DNA of 11,850 bases from Crocinitomicaceae bacterium (GTDB lineage: Bacteria; Bacteroidota; Bacteroidia; Flavobacteriales_D; Crocinitomicaceae): positions 1-11,850 of the forward strand of contig DQTF01000188.1 of NCBI GenBank assembly GCA_015662935.1, written 5' to 3'. The notes beneath the pieces are model-generated. The model saw only the letters and a program-made list of their open reading frames with translations, was not told where the DNA came from and ran no database searches. Positions 1 to 7,864 of this stretch are shown piece after piece. Within the stretch, counting starts at the first letter, position 1. Each line of letters opens with the position of its first letter. The translations under genes were made by a program, and so were the position numbers.

Positions 1-3000
1 ATTTACTTCTCAACAGTCGAACCTTTTGGAAAGACACTAGCAGACAAACTTGCTGCTGCAGGCGTTGCCTCAACAGTTATTGATAGAGTTGCTTATACTG
101 AACTATATGATTCTACCAAAACAGCTGCTCAACAAATTCCTAGTAAAAATAGATTTAGTTTTAAAGGAGAATATCAATCCTCCATTAGTTCAGATATTCC
201 ATTAAATGCATTAAATGTTCCAGAAGGAGCCGTTTCTGTCACTGCAGGAGGAATTAAGCTGATTGAAGGAACGGATTACACAGTTGATTACAACTTAGGA
301 AGAGTAAAAATTCTCAATACGGGTATTTTAGAATCAAACACACCAATCAAAATTTCTATTGAAAGTAATTCGGTATTTGGTTTCCAATCAAAATCTTTGC
401 TTGGAGCACGTGTTTCTCATAGGTTCAGTGACCAACTAAATATTGGGGCAACATGGATGAGAATGATGGAGCGTCCAGTTACACAAAAGGTAGATTTTGG
501 AAGCGAACCTTTTAAAAACAATGTCGTTGGATTTGACTTGGCTTACAGAACAGATGTACCATTCTTAACGAAACTTGTCGATTATTTGCCAATAATTTCA
601 ACCAAAGAGCGTTCAACGTTTTCTTTTACGGGAGAATTTGCCCATTTAATACCGGGACAACCTAAAGCTATTAATAAAACAGGAACATCTTACATCGACG
701 ATTTTGAAGGAGCACAAAGTACGATTGATTTAAAATCTATTCAATCATGGAGATTGGCATCTGTTCCTCAAGGGCAGCCCGATTTATTTCCAGAAGCATC
801 GGTGAAAGATCTTTCTGCAGGATTTAAAAGAGCAAAGCTTTCTTGGTATGTGATTGACCCGTTATTTTATCAGAGTAATAACTTAACGCCAGAGCATATT
901 GTTAATGATCCACAGCAATTAGCAGACAGTAGAATGAGGTTGGTAAACCAGACTGATATTTGGCCAAATTATGATCCTCAATACGGTTCAATACAAAATG
1001 TTTCCATCTTCGATTTGGCATACTACCCGCTTGAAAGAGGAATGTATAATTACGATACAACCAATACTGTTAATGCTGATGGAGAATTTATCAATCCTGA
1101 AAGTCGTTGGGGAGGAATCATGCGGGCATTAACAACCACCAACTTTGAACAAACTAATATTGAGTACATCCAGTTTTGGATGATGGATCCTTTTAATGTG
1201 GATGCGGAAGCGGTAGATCCTAACTCGACGCACAACGGAGGTGAACTATATTTCAATTTAGGAAATATTTCTGAAGACATTCTTCCAGATTCTCGAAAGA
1301 GTTTTGAAAATGGATTACCACCACAAGGAACTTCGGTTTCAGGAAATACTGATACGACCCTTTGGGCAAGAATTTCAACAGACCAAGTTATTGTCAATGC
1401 TTTTGATAACGACCCAACTGCAAGAACCAATCAAGACATCGGTCTAGATGGTTGGAATAACGCACAAGAAAAAGCGGAATTTGCAAGCTATGTAAATTGG
1501 GTCAATACAAATGCAACAATCAGTGCGGCAGCTAAAGCAAGAATGCTTGCAGATCCTTCTAACGATGATTATACTTATTATAGAGACGATACCTATGATT
1601 CTGAACAGCGAACAATTTTGGAGCGCTATAAAAAATACAACGGGATGGAGGGGAATTCTCCAACAACAGAACAATCAGCAGCATTAAACAGTGATGGATA
1701 TCCAACAATCAGTACTAACAATCCAGATATTGAAGATATTAATCAAGACAATAACCTTTCTGAATCGGAAAGCTATTTTCAGTATAAGTTAAATATTAAG
1801 CCTGGAGAATTAGCAGTTGGAAAGAATTTTATTACAAGTATTCAAACTTACACCAAAGGAAATGGAGACAAAGAAAGATGGATTCAATTTAAGGTTCCAG
1901 TTGCTGATTTTAGCAAAAAAATAGGTGGCATTTCTGATTTTAGATCTATTCGTTTTATGCGAATGTTTATGACAGGTTTTGATGAAGAAGTAGTCCTTCG
2001 TTTTGCAAGGTTAGAATTCATTAGAGGAGAATGGAGAAGGTATAACCTTGACCTCGCAGAAGATGGTGAGGGTGTTGTTGTAGATCCGAATTTGACTACA
2101 TTTAATGTTGGTGCTGTTAATATTCAGGAGAACAATGACCGATCGCCAATTAACTATGTTATTCCTCCAGGAATTCAGCAAGAGGTTGATCCTTCACAGC
2201 AATGGCAACGATTGTTAAATGAACAATCACTTAGTTTGGAAGTTTGTGACTTACAAGATGGTGATGCACGAGCAGCGTACAAGAATGTTCAGTTTGATGT
2301 TCGCTCATACAAGAAACTAAAAATGTTTGTTCATGCAGAAGAATTAGACCCTGTAAAACCATTAAACGATGATGATTTAACATTGTTTGTTCGTCTAGGA
2401 ACTGATTTCACCGACAATTATTACGAATATGAAATGCCTTTAAAAACAACGGCTTGGGGACAAAATTTGGATACAGAAATTTGGCCAGAAGAAAATTTTG
2501 TAGAAATTATTTTTGACGACTTACTCAACCTGAAGAAAAAACGAAATGACCTTATTAACGGAGGGACATCTTCAGTGAGTTATGTAACGGTATTTTCTGC
2601 AATTGATCCAGAAAATGCAGATAGAATCTTGCGCGTGAAAGGTAGCCCAAACCTACAAGGACTGAAAACCATAATGATTGGCCTTAGAAATCCTGATAAA
2701 ACCAAGCATGTTCTTGACTCTTGGAACGAAGATGGTGAAGCAAAATGCGGTTTTATTTGGATCAATGAATTGAGATTGACTGACTTTGTTAGCGAAGGAG
2801 GTTCTGCTGCGGTTGCTCAAATGCAGGTTCAGTTTGCAGACTTTGCGAACTTAAACATGTCGGGTAATTATTCTGGTTTGAATTGGGGGTCTGTTGAGAG
2901 CAGAGTATCTGAGCGACAAAGAGATGAAAGAATTGGCTTTGATTTGAATTCGAATGTTCAATTGGGTCAATTCTTCGGGAAAAGAGCAAGGGTTTCGCTT

Positions 3001-5538
3001 CCATTTTTCTATGCTTATTCTCTTGGAATTATTAACCCAGAATACGACCCTTACAACCCTGACATTAAATTGAAAGATTACGATGATTTGGCTACAAGAA
3101 GGGAAAGAGCAAAACTAGGTCAAGATTTTAGTGAGAGAAAATCCTACAACTTTACCAATGTTAGAAAAGAAATGAAGGCGGGTGCAAAACCTAAAATTTG
3201 GAGAATTTCTAATTGGTCGGCGAATTATTCTTACTCTGAAAGTTTACACAGAGATTTTAACACGAATTACGATAGAACCAAAACATGGAGTGGAGGTTTG
3301 AACTACAATTATTCTTTTGATTCGAAACCAATTATGCCGTTTAAGAAATCTAAATTCTTAAGTAAGTCAAAATGGTTCTCATTGATAAGAGATGTCAACT
3401 TTTACTTAAAACCTAAGAACATTTCATTTAGTACGGATGCATTGAGAAGTTACAATGAGCGACAAATTCGAAATATTATTGTTCCAGATTATGAATTTAG
3501 ACCTGTCTATGTTAAGAAATTTGGATGGAATCGAAAATATGGTTTAGCATACGATCTTACTAAAAAGTTGAAATTCAAATTTGATGCAAATAACCGATCT
3601 ATTTTTGAAGAAGCGGATGGACGTGTGGATAGAAAACAAGATCCAAATGGATATAGAGTGTTTAAAGATTCTATTCGCAACCAATTAAATACGTTTGGTA
3701 AAACAATGGATTACACGCATAATTATAGCTTAAGTTATACATTGCCATTGGACAAGTTACCTGCTACTGATTGGATGACTGCAAATGTGAAGTACTCAGG
3801 TTCATATAATTGGCAACGAGCTCCACTTGCTCAAGCAGAATATGGAAATACAGTTCAAAACAGTCGTAATGTCAATATGACAGGACAATTGAATTTTACG
3901 AATCTATACAATAAGGTACCATTCTTCAAGAAAGTGAATAGAGGTAGTTCTAATAGAAGAAGAGGTTCAGCAATAAATACAAGTGGTCTAAGTAACCTAA
4001 AAAATAAACCTAAGAAAGAATCTGAAGTTGATGAAAAGCCTGAAGAGGAAATGACGAAGAAAGAGCTTCGGGCAAAACGGAAAAAGGAAAGAAAAGAGAA
4101 ACGGGCAGAGAAGAAAAAAGAAAGAGCTAAACGAAAGGTTAATCCTATTGCTGGATTCTTTGCAAGGCTGCTTATGAGTGTCCGTAATGTTTCAGGAACC
4201 TACGCAATTACTGATGGGACGTTATTACCAGGTTATAGTCAAGAAACAAGCGTTTTAGGATTTAACCCAGCGTTCAATACAGGTATGGGTGGATTTATCT
4301 TTGGACAGCAAAGCTATGATATTTGGGGCAGAGAAACAGGTTATAACATAGCCAATAAAGCAAGAGATAACAATTGGTTAGTCAGAAATGAGGCGTTAAA
4401 CAAGCAATATGTTCATTCTCACACAAAGAATTTGAACCTTAGAGCAACACTTAAACCAATGAAAGACTTATCTGTTGAACTTTCTGTAACAAGAACGTTT
4501 AGCAAGAACACCAATGAGTTTTATAGATGGAATGAAACAACTGCACAGTTTGAAAGTCAAAGCCAAATTGAGCTGTCTACGGTGACTTATTCGAATGTTT
4601 CTATTTCTTCGGCATTTACCAATTTAGGAAAACAATACCAATCATCAGTATTTGACAGGTTGCTAGAGAATAGGCTAGAGGTTTCTGAACTGTTGGGAGC
4701 ACAGAATGCAAATTCTAACCAAACATCATCAGGATATTACAACGGCTATTCTGGAACGCAACAAGAGGTTGTATTGGGTGCGTTTTTAACCTCTTATACG
4801 AATAGGGGTGTGAACAAAAAGAACATCAATCCGATTAAAAACTTGCCTTTGCCAAATTGGTCCATTAATTACAATGGATTGAAGAAGTTCAAGTTTATGA
4901 AGAAGCATTTAAGAAACTTCGTGTTACGACATGCATACAATTCTACGGTAAGTGTTTCGGGAATGCAAACAAACTTAAACGCAACCTTTGATAATAATGG
5001 GGATGCAACAGCGCGTGATTTGAACAATAACTTTATTGCAGGAATGCAAATACAAAATGTTGTTATTACAGAACGCTTTTCTCCATTGATTGGATTTGAT
5101 GCAACATGGGTGGTAAAAGGTCAAGGATTGATAACTAAGTTTGAATACAAGAAAGACAAATCATCAACTCTTTCGTTGAATAACAATCAAGTTACTGAAG
5201 TTTTAGGTACCGAATGGGTTATCGGCTTAGGCTATAAGTTTAAGAAAGTGAAATTGATGAAGAAGGTGGATCCTAGTCCGATCAACATTCGTTTTGATTT
5301 CTCATTTAGAGACAACTTAACGGTAATTAGAAAAGTAGTGGAACAAACAGATCAAGCAACAGCAGGTCAGAAAGTTATTTCGATTAAAGGTTCGGCTGAT
5401 TACAACTTGTCTAAATATTTAACCATTCAGTTGTATTACGATCAGACTTTAAACACACCGAAAATAGCGACTTCTTATCCTACGGGTAACATGAGTGCAG
5501 GTTTGAGGTTACGTTTTAATTTAGCAGGAGTTCAGTAA
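1..5538 (+). CDS. sprA: SprA, T9SS outer-membrane translocon (5'-truncated by window edge)
   Basis: SprA (Sov in Porphyromonas) is the very large single-chain outer-membrane beta-barrel through which the type IX secretion system exports its cargo, including gliding adhesins. The frame is open from base 1 with no stop until TAA at 5536-5538, so 1845 residues are visible. Known SprA proteins have about 2300-2400, so roughly the first 500 are outside the window. Family hallmarks include the visible N-terminal SprA_N-type segment with VSVTAGGIKLIEG (around nt 235-265), SYIDDFEG (residues ~230-237) and PDIEDINQDNNLSE (575-588). Many alternating aromatic/polar strands follow, ending in a short LRLRFNLAGVQ tail. 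A highly charged Lys/Arg/Glu segment occupies residues ~1334-1380. The TTG at nt 397 is not a start, because homology continues upstream of it. No frameshift is seen. In Flavobacterium sprA is usually followed by gcvH; here an acetyltransferase follows instead. Identification is by recalled family features and is firm. Confidence 0.96.
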   Translation: MYFSTVEPFGKTLADKLAAAGVASTVIDRVAYTELYDSTKTAAQQIPSKNRFSFKGEYQSSISSDIPLNALNVPEGAVSVTAGGIKLIEGTDYTVDYNLGRVKILNTGILESNTPIKISIESNSVFGFQSKSLLGARVSHRFSDQLNIGATWMRMMERPVTQKVDFGSEPFKNNVVGFDLAYRTDVPFLTKLVDYLPIISTKERSTFSFTGEFAHLIPGQPKAINKTGTSYIDDFEGAQSTIDLKSIQSWRLASVPQGQPDLFPEASVKDLSAGFKRAKLSWYVIDPLFYQSNNLTPEHIVNDPQQLADSRMRLVNQTDIWPNYDPQYGSIQNVSIFDLAYYPLERGMYNYDTTNTVNADGEFINPESRWGGIMRALTTTNFEQTNIEYIQFWMMDPFNVDAEAVDPNSTHNGGELYFNLGNISEDILPDSRKSFENGLPPQGTSVSGNTDTTLWARISTDQVIVNAFDNDPTARTNQDIGLDGWNNAQEKAEFASYVNWVNTNATISAAAKARMLADPSNDDYTYYRDDTYDSEQRTILERYKKYNGMEGNSPTTEQSAALNSDGYPTISTNNPDIEDINQDNNLSESESYFQYKLNIKPGELAVGKNFITSIQTYTKGNGDKERWIQFKVPVADFSKKIGGISDFRSIRFMRMFMTGFDEEVVLRFARLEFIRGEWRRYNLDLAEDGEGVVVDPNLTTFNVGAVNIQENNDRSPINYVIPPGIQQEVDPSQQWQRLLNEQSLSLEVCDLQDGDARAAYKNVQFDVRSYKKLKMFVHAEELDPVKPLNDDDLTLFVRLGTDFTDNYYEYEMPLKTTAWGQNLDTEIWPEENFVEIIFDDLLNLKKKRNDLINGGTSSVSYVTVFSAIDPENADRILRVKGSPNLQGLKTIMIGLRNPDKTKHVLDSWNEDGEAKCGFIWINELRLTDFVSEGGSAAVAQMQVQFADFANLNMSGNYSGLNWGSVESRVSERQRDERIGFDLNSNVQLGQFFGKRARVSLPFFYAYSLGIINPEYDPYNPDIKLKDYDDLATRRERAKLGQDFSERKSYNFTNVRKEMKAGAKPKIWRISNWSANYSYSESLHRDFNTNYDRTKTWSGGLNYNYSFDSKPIMPFKKSKFLSKSKWFSLIRDVNFYLKPKNISFSTDALRSYNERQIRNIIVPDYEFRPVYVKKFGWNRKYGLAYDLTKKLKFKFDANNRSIFEEADGRVDRKQDPNGYRVFKDSIRNQLNTFGKTMDYTHNYSLSYTLPLDKLPATDWMTANVKYSGSYNWQRAPLAQAEYGNTVQNSRNVNMTGQLNFTNLYNKVPFFKKVNRGSSNRRRGSAINTSGLSNLKNKPKKESEVDEKPEEEMTKKELRAKRKKERKEKRAEKKKERAKRKVNPIAGFFARLLMSVRNVSGTYAITDGTLLPGYSQETSVLGFNPAFNTGMGGFIFGQQSYDIWGRETGYNIANKARDNNWLVRNEALNKQYVHSHTKNLNLRATLKPMKDLSVELSVTRTFSKNTNEFYRWNETTAQFESQSQIELSTVTYSNVSISSAFTNLGKQYQSSVFDRLLENRLEVSELLGAQNANSNQTSSGYYNGYSGTQQEVVLGAFLTSYTNRGVNKKNINPIKNLPLPNWSINYNGLKKFKFMKKHLRNFVLRHAYNSTVSVSGMQTNLNATFDNNGDATARDLNNNFIAGMQIQNVVITERFSPLIGFDATWVVKGQGLITKFEYKKDKSSTLSLNNNQVTEVLGTEWVIGLGYKFKKVKLMKKVDPSPINIRFDFSFRDNLTVIRKVVEQTDQATAGQKVISIKGSADYNLSKYLTIQLYYDQTLNTPKIATSYPTGNMSAGLRLRFNLAGVQ

Positions 5539-5984
5539 TGATTAGAGAAGCAAAACCAAAAGATGTATCTGCGATCTTTGATTTGATAAAGGGACTCGCA
5601 GAGTACGAAAAAGAACCTGAAGCGGTGATAAATACCGTGGAGAATTTATACGATGATTTATTTGTAACAAATCACTGCGAGGCATTTGTTGCTGAAGCAG
5701 AAGGTAAAGTAATCGGGTTCTCTTTGTTCTTTACGGCTTATTCTACCTGGAAAGGACCAATTATCTATCTAGAAGATTTATTTGTTCTACCAGAATACAG
5801 AAGCACGGGAGCTGGTTCAAAACTATTCGATGCAGTTGTACAAGTTGCAAAAGATAGAAAAGTTGCAAGAATGGATTGGCAAGTTCTAGAATGGAATACA
5901 TCAGCAATCGAATTCTATAAAAGAAAAGGAGCTACTATCGATCCAGAATGGTTAAACGGGAGGTTCTTTTTTGAAGAACATTAG
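5538..5984 (+). CDS. GNAT N-acetyltransferase, SSAT (diamine acetyltransferase)-like
   Basis: This 148-aa cytoplasmic protein is a single GNAT domain that would transfer acetyl from acetyl-CoA to an amine. Its layout closely resembles eukaryotic spermidine/spermine N1-acetyltransferase. An N-terminal helix pair contains LIKGLAEYEKEPE (residues 16-28). The core strand YLEDLFVLPEYR (77-88) leads into the pyrophosphate loop RSTGAG (88-93). EWNTSAIEFYKRKGA (118-132) contains Tyr127, aligned with the catalytic Tyr of SSAT. Length matches the family. The ATG overlaps the sprA stop by one base (TAATG), and there is no separate promoter room, so expression probably depends on coupling to sprA. A polyamine substrate is plausible, but bacterial members of this subgroup also act on other amines such as thialysine, so the substrate is left open. 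The overlap with sprA need not mean a role in secretion. Confidence 0.9.
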   Translation: MIREAKPKDVSAIFDLIKGLAEYEKEPEAVINTVENLYDDLFVTNHCEAFVAEAEGKVIGFSLFFTAYSTWKGPIIYLEDLFVLPEYRSTGAGSKLFDAVVQVAKDRKVARMDWQVLEWNTSAIEFYKRKGATIDPEWLNGRFFFEEH

Positions 5985-6019
5985 ACATCTACTTCAGCTA
6001 TAAACGATCCATTAAAACA

Positions 6020-7345
6020 TTACAAAAGTTCATTGGCCAAGTTCGCTAACTCAGAACGTTCACCTTTCTCTAATTTTACATGCGCAAATAATTTCTGCCC
6101 AGCCAGCTTATCTACCAAATACGCCAAGCCATTACTATGCTCGTCTAAATAAGGCGTATCAATTTGATTGATATCTCCTGTGAATATAATTTTGGTATTC
6201 TCCCCAGCACGTGTAATAATCGTCTTGATTTCATGAGGCGTTAAATTTTGTGCTTCATCTACAATAAAAAAGATGTTGGATAAACTTCTTCCACGGATAA
6301 ATGCGAGTGGAGAAATCACAATTTTACCACTTTCTTGCAATTCTGTGATTGCCTTGTGCTTTCTTTCATTCTCTCCAAATTGAGATTTAATAAATTTTAA
6401 ATTATCCCAAAGAGGCTCCATATATGGACCAATTTTATCGTTTGCATCTCCTGGAAGGAAACCAATTTCTTTATTTGATAGAGGCACAATAGGACGCGCT
6501 AATAAAATTTGCTGATACTTTTTATGTTGCTCCAATGCAGAAGCCAACGCAAGCAATGTCTTACCTGTTCCTGCGACCCCTTGCAATGCTACTAGTTTTA
6601 TATCATCATTCAGCAAAGCATTCAATGCAAATGCTTGTTCTGAGTTCTTGGGTTTGATTCCATAAACGAATTCTTTCTCTATGCGTTCTAATTGATCTAA
6701 ATGAGGATTGTAAACCGCCAAAGAAGAAGATTTTCCATTCTTGAGAATGTAATAACCATTGGCAATTTTTTGTTCACCAAGAATCCCATTTTCATCGATT
6801 CTTCCTTTGGTGAATATTTGTCGAATTTGTTCAGAATCTAAATTTTCAATAATAGCAACGCTTGCTTCTTTCGAGATATCTTTTGGAACAATTCCTGTTT
6901 TATAATCTTCTGCGGTGATACCAAGTGCTTTTGCCTTAATGCGCAAATTGATGTCCTTCGTGACTAAAATAATTTCTTTTTTAGGTTCCGTTTCTTGTAG
7001 ATATAGCGCAGCATTGATGATTTTATGGTCATTTTTACCTTTCGCATAAATACTTTCCGCATTCAATCCTTTTGGGTCTGCTGCTAAAACAATTTTAAAG
7101 CTTCCTCGCTCAGGTCCTAATGGAATCCAGTTTTGTAAACTAGCTTCTGTCGAAAGTTTATCAATGAAACGAATGACTTCTCTTGCAGAAAAGTTTTTGG
7201 TGTCGTTTCCAATTTTAAAATTATCCAACTCTTCCAACACAGTGATTGGAATAGCAACATCGTTTTGCTTGAAAGAAGTGATCGCTTGATGGTCGTGTAA
7301 TAATACAGAGGTATCAAGTACGGCAATTTTTTTTGTTTTAGACAT
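6020..7345 (-). CDS. PIN domain-PhoH family ATPase (YlaK/PhoH2-like)
   Basis: This 441-aa cytoplasmic protein fuses an N-terminal PIN ribonuclease domain to a C-terminal PhoH P-loop ATPase. The architecture matches Bacillus YlaK and mycobacterial PhoH2, for which RNA unwinding and cleavage have been reported. In the PIN domain (about residues 6-150) the expected acidic metal ligands are visible: Asp11 in VLDTS, Glu38/Glu39, Asp106 and Asp131 in VTKDINLR. The ATPase domain (about 230-441) has Walker A GVAGTGKT (256-263), Walker B IVDEAQN (361-367) and the sensor-like TGD (389-391). Both active sites look intact. The ATG at 7345-7343 gives a PIN strand starting at residue 6, as expected. No Shine-Dalgarno sequence or clear TAnnTTTG promoter is seen upstream. 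The gene converges on the acetyltransferase with 35 bp between stops, and its TAA lies inside an 8-bp repeat unit. The family is certain; the RNA-targeting role is inferred from homologues. Confidence 0.94.
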   Translation of the reverse strand: MSKTKKIAVLDTSVLLHDHQAITSFKQNDVAIPITVLEELDNFKIGNDTKNFSAREVIRFIDKLSTEASLQNWIPLGPERGSFKIVLAADPKGLNAESIYAKGKNDHKIINAALYLQETEPKKEIILVTKDINLRIKAKALGITAEDYKTGIVPKDISKEASVAIIENLDSEQIRQIFTKGRIDENGILGEQKIANGYYILKNGKSSSLAVYNPHLDQLERIEKEFVYGIKPKNSEQAFALNALLNDDIKLVALQGVAGTGKTLLALASALEQHKKYQQILLARPIVPLSNKEIGFLPGDANDKIGPYMEPLWDNLKFIKSQFGENERKHKAITELQESGKIVISPLAFIRGRSLSNIFFIVDEAQNLTPHEIKTIITRAGENTKIIFTGDINQIDTPYLDEHSNGLAYLVDKLAGQKLFAHVKLEKGERSELANLANELL

Positions 7346-7612
7346 AGGATTGATTTAGACTATTAAGTTAACGGTAATTGATCGAGATTATACAAGAATC
7401 ATGCGGGAGTTGTTGACAGAATGATGTTGAAAGAGGGAAGGAATTCGATTATTGAAGTATTAGAGCGTTTGATTTTTCGATTGAAGAACATTATTCTCTC
7501 CAAGCTAGTCCACGAATAATAAACCATACCGATGGCTCAAGATTGCATCTCGGACCATTAAGTTTTTTTCTTGTCTTTAACGATCAAAACTTTGCTAATT
7601 CGTCCAGCTCTA
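7346..7612. other. 267-bp spacer upstream of the PIN-PhoH gene, mostly unassigned
   Basis: This spacer lies between the phoH-type gene and the small membrane-protein gene, both on the minus strand. I found no tRNA, no convincing terminator and no TAnnTTTG promoter for the PIN-PhoH gene. Its only coding candidate is a 32-codon plus-strand ORF at 7421-7519 encoding an amphipathic peptide, which could easily be chance. A weak, bulged inverted repeat surrounds 7529-7555 (CCGATG facing CATCTCGG). A T-tract at 7563-7569 is not preceded by a stem. The spacer is long for this compact region, so a small RNA or a leader for the PIN-PhoH mRNA is possible but not shown. Confidence 0.4.
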
Positions 7613-7798
7613 TTATTCTAAAACGATGCCACTTCCATCAATTTCAACCTCTTTGCTCTCTTTTCTATTCGTCTGCGAAAAAATTAGATAAAGCAATGCC
7701 CCTAAAAATACAACATAGAACAAAATTTTCAGAATGTATTTTCGAGAAGCTGCTGGAGAAACATGTCGCTTAAAGTCGAATTTCTTTCTTTCATCCAT
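7613..7798 (-). CDS. Small single-span membrane protein, 61 aa, function unknown
   Basis: I do not recognise the family. The protein has a basic N-terminus (MDERKKFDFKRH) and a Ser/Ala/Arg/Lys patch, then one hydrophobic helix at about residues 21-40 (core LKILFYVVFLGALLYLIF). A short charged tail ends in IDGSGIVLE. By the positive-inside rule the N-terminus would be cytoplasmic and the ~20-residue tail periplasmic. The ORF begins with ATG at 7798, divergent from galE 66 bp away, and stops with tandem TAA-TAG. The plausible transmembrane segment, the divergent start and the lack of another gene here favour a real gene over chance. The antisense plus-strand ORF in the same place has a low-complexity, unconvincing product. 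It lies 267 bp upstream of the PIN-PhoH gene on the same strand, which is too far to assume an operon. Treat it as probable, not proven. Confidence 0.55.
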   Translation of the reverse strand: MDERKKFDFKRHVSPAASRKYILKILFYVVFLGALLYLIFSQTNRKESKEVEIDGSGIVLE

Positions 7799-7799
7799 A

Positions 7800-7844
7800 C
7801 TTTAAAAGTAGGAAAATAATGATTGACAGCCCGCTTTAAAAGTA
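7800..7844. repeat. 11-bp direct repeat CTTTAAAAGTA (7800-7810 and 7834-7844)
   Basis: Two identical 11-mers, 34 bp apart start to start, lie between the divergent starts of the 61-aa membrane protein and galE. Each copy is within an imperfect palindrome (ACTTTAAAAGT in the first copy), as expected of an operator half or whole site. Read on the minus strand, each copy contains TACTTTTA, one mismatch from the Bacteroidota -7 consensus TAnnTTTG. The second copy could therefore also be the minus-strand promoter, about 39 bp before that ATG. The repeat is seen directly; both functional readings are inference in AT-rich DNA. Confidence 0.4.
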
Positions 7845-7851
7845 ATTCTTT

Positions 7852-7859
7852 TAACTTTG
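7852..7859 (+). promoter_or_regulatory. Putative -7 element TAACTTTG for galE
   Basis: The octamer matches the Bacteroidota sigma-A -7 consensus TAnnTTTG exactly. It ends 5 bases before the galE ATG at 7865, so transcription from it would begin at or within a few bases of the start codon. A TTGACA at 7823-7828 lies about 26 bases upstream, too far for the usual -33 spacing of about 20, so the upstream half of the promoter is weak or absent. Confidence 0.5.
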
Positions 7860-7864
7860 AAGCT

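Noticed and set aside
397..399. TTG at 397 as the start of sprA
   Set aside because: The frame is open and SprA-like from base 1, so the gene starts before the window.
7543..7773. 76-aa plus-strand ORF antisense to the small membrane-protein gene
   Set aside because: Its product is Phe/Ser/His-rich with no domain-like features, while the opposite strand has a coherent transmembrane protein.
6020..7798. A PhoAT-PhoH2-type toxin-antitoxin pair formed by the 61-aa protein and PIN-PhoH
   Set aside because: The small protein is a membrane protein 267 bp away rather than an adjoining or overlapping antitoxin, and the single-copy PIN-PhoH layout is common without one.
7823..7864. TTG at 7823 as the galE start, adding 14 residues
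   Set aside because: The added residues do not resemble GalE N-termini. They overlap the TAACTTTG promoter, and the ATG at 7865 gives the normal distance to the NAD-binding loop.
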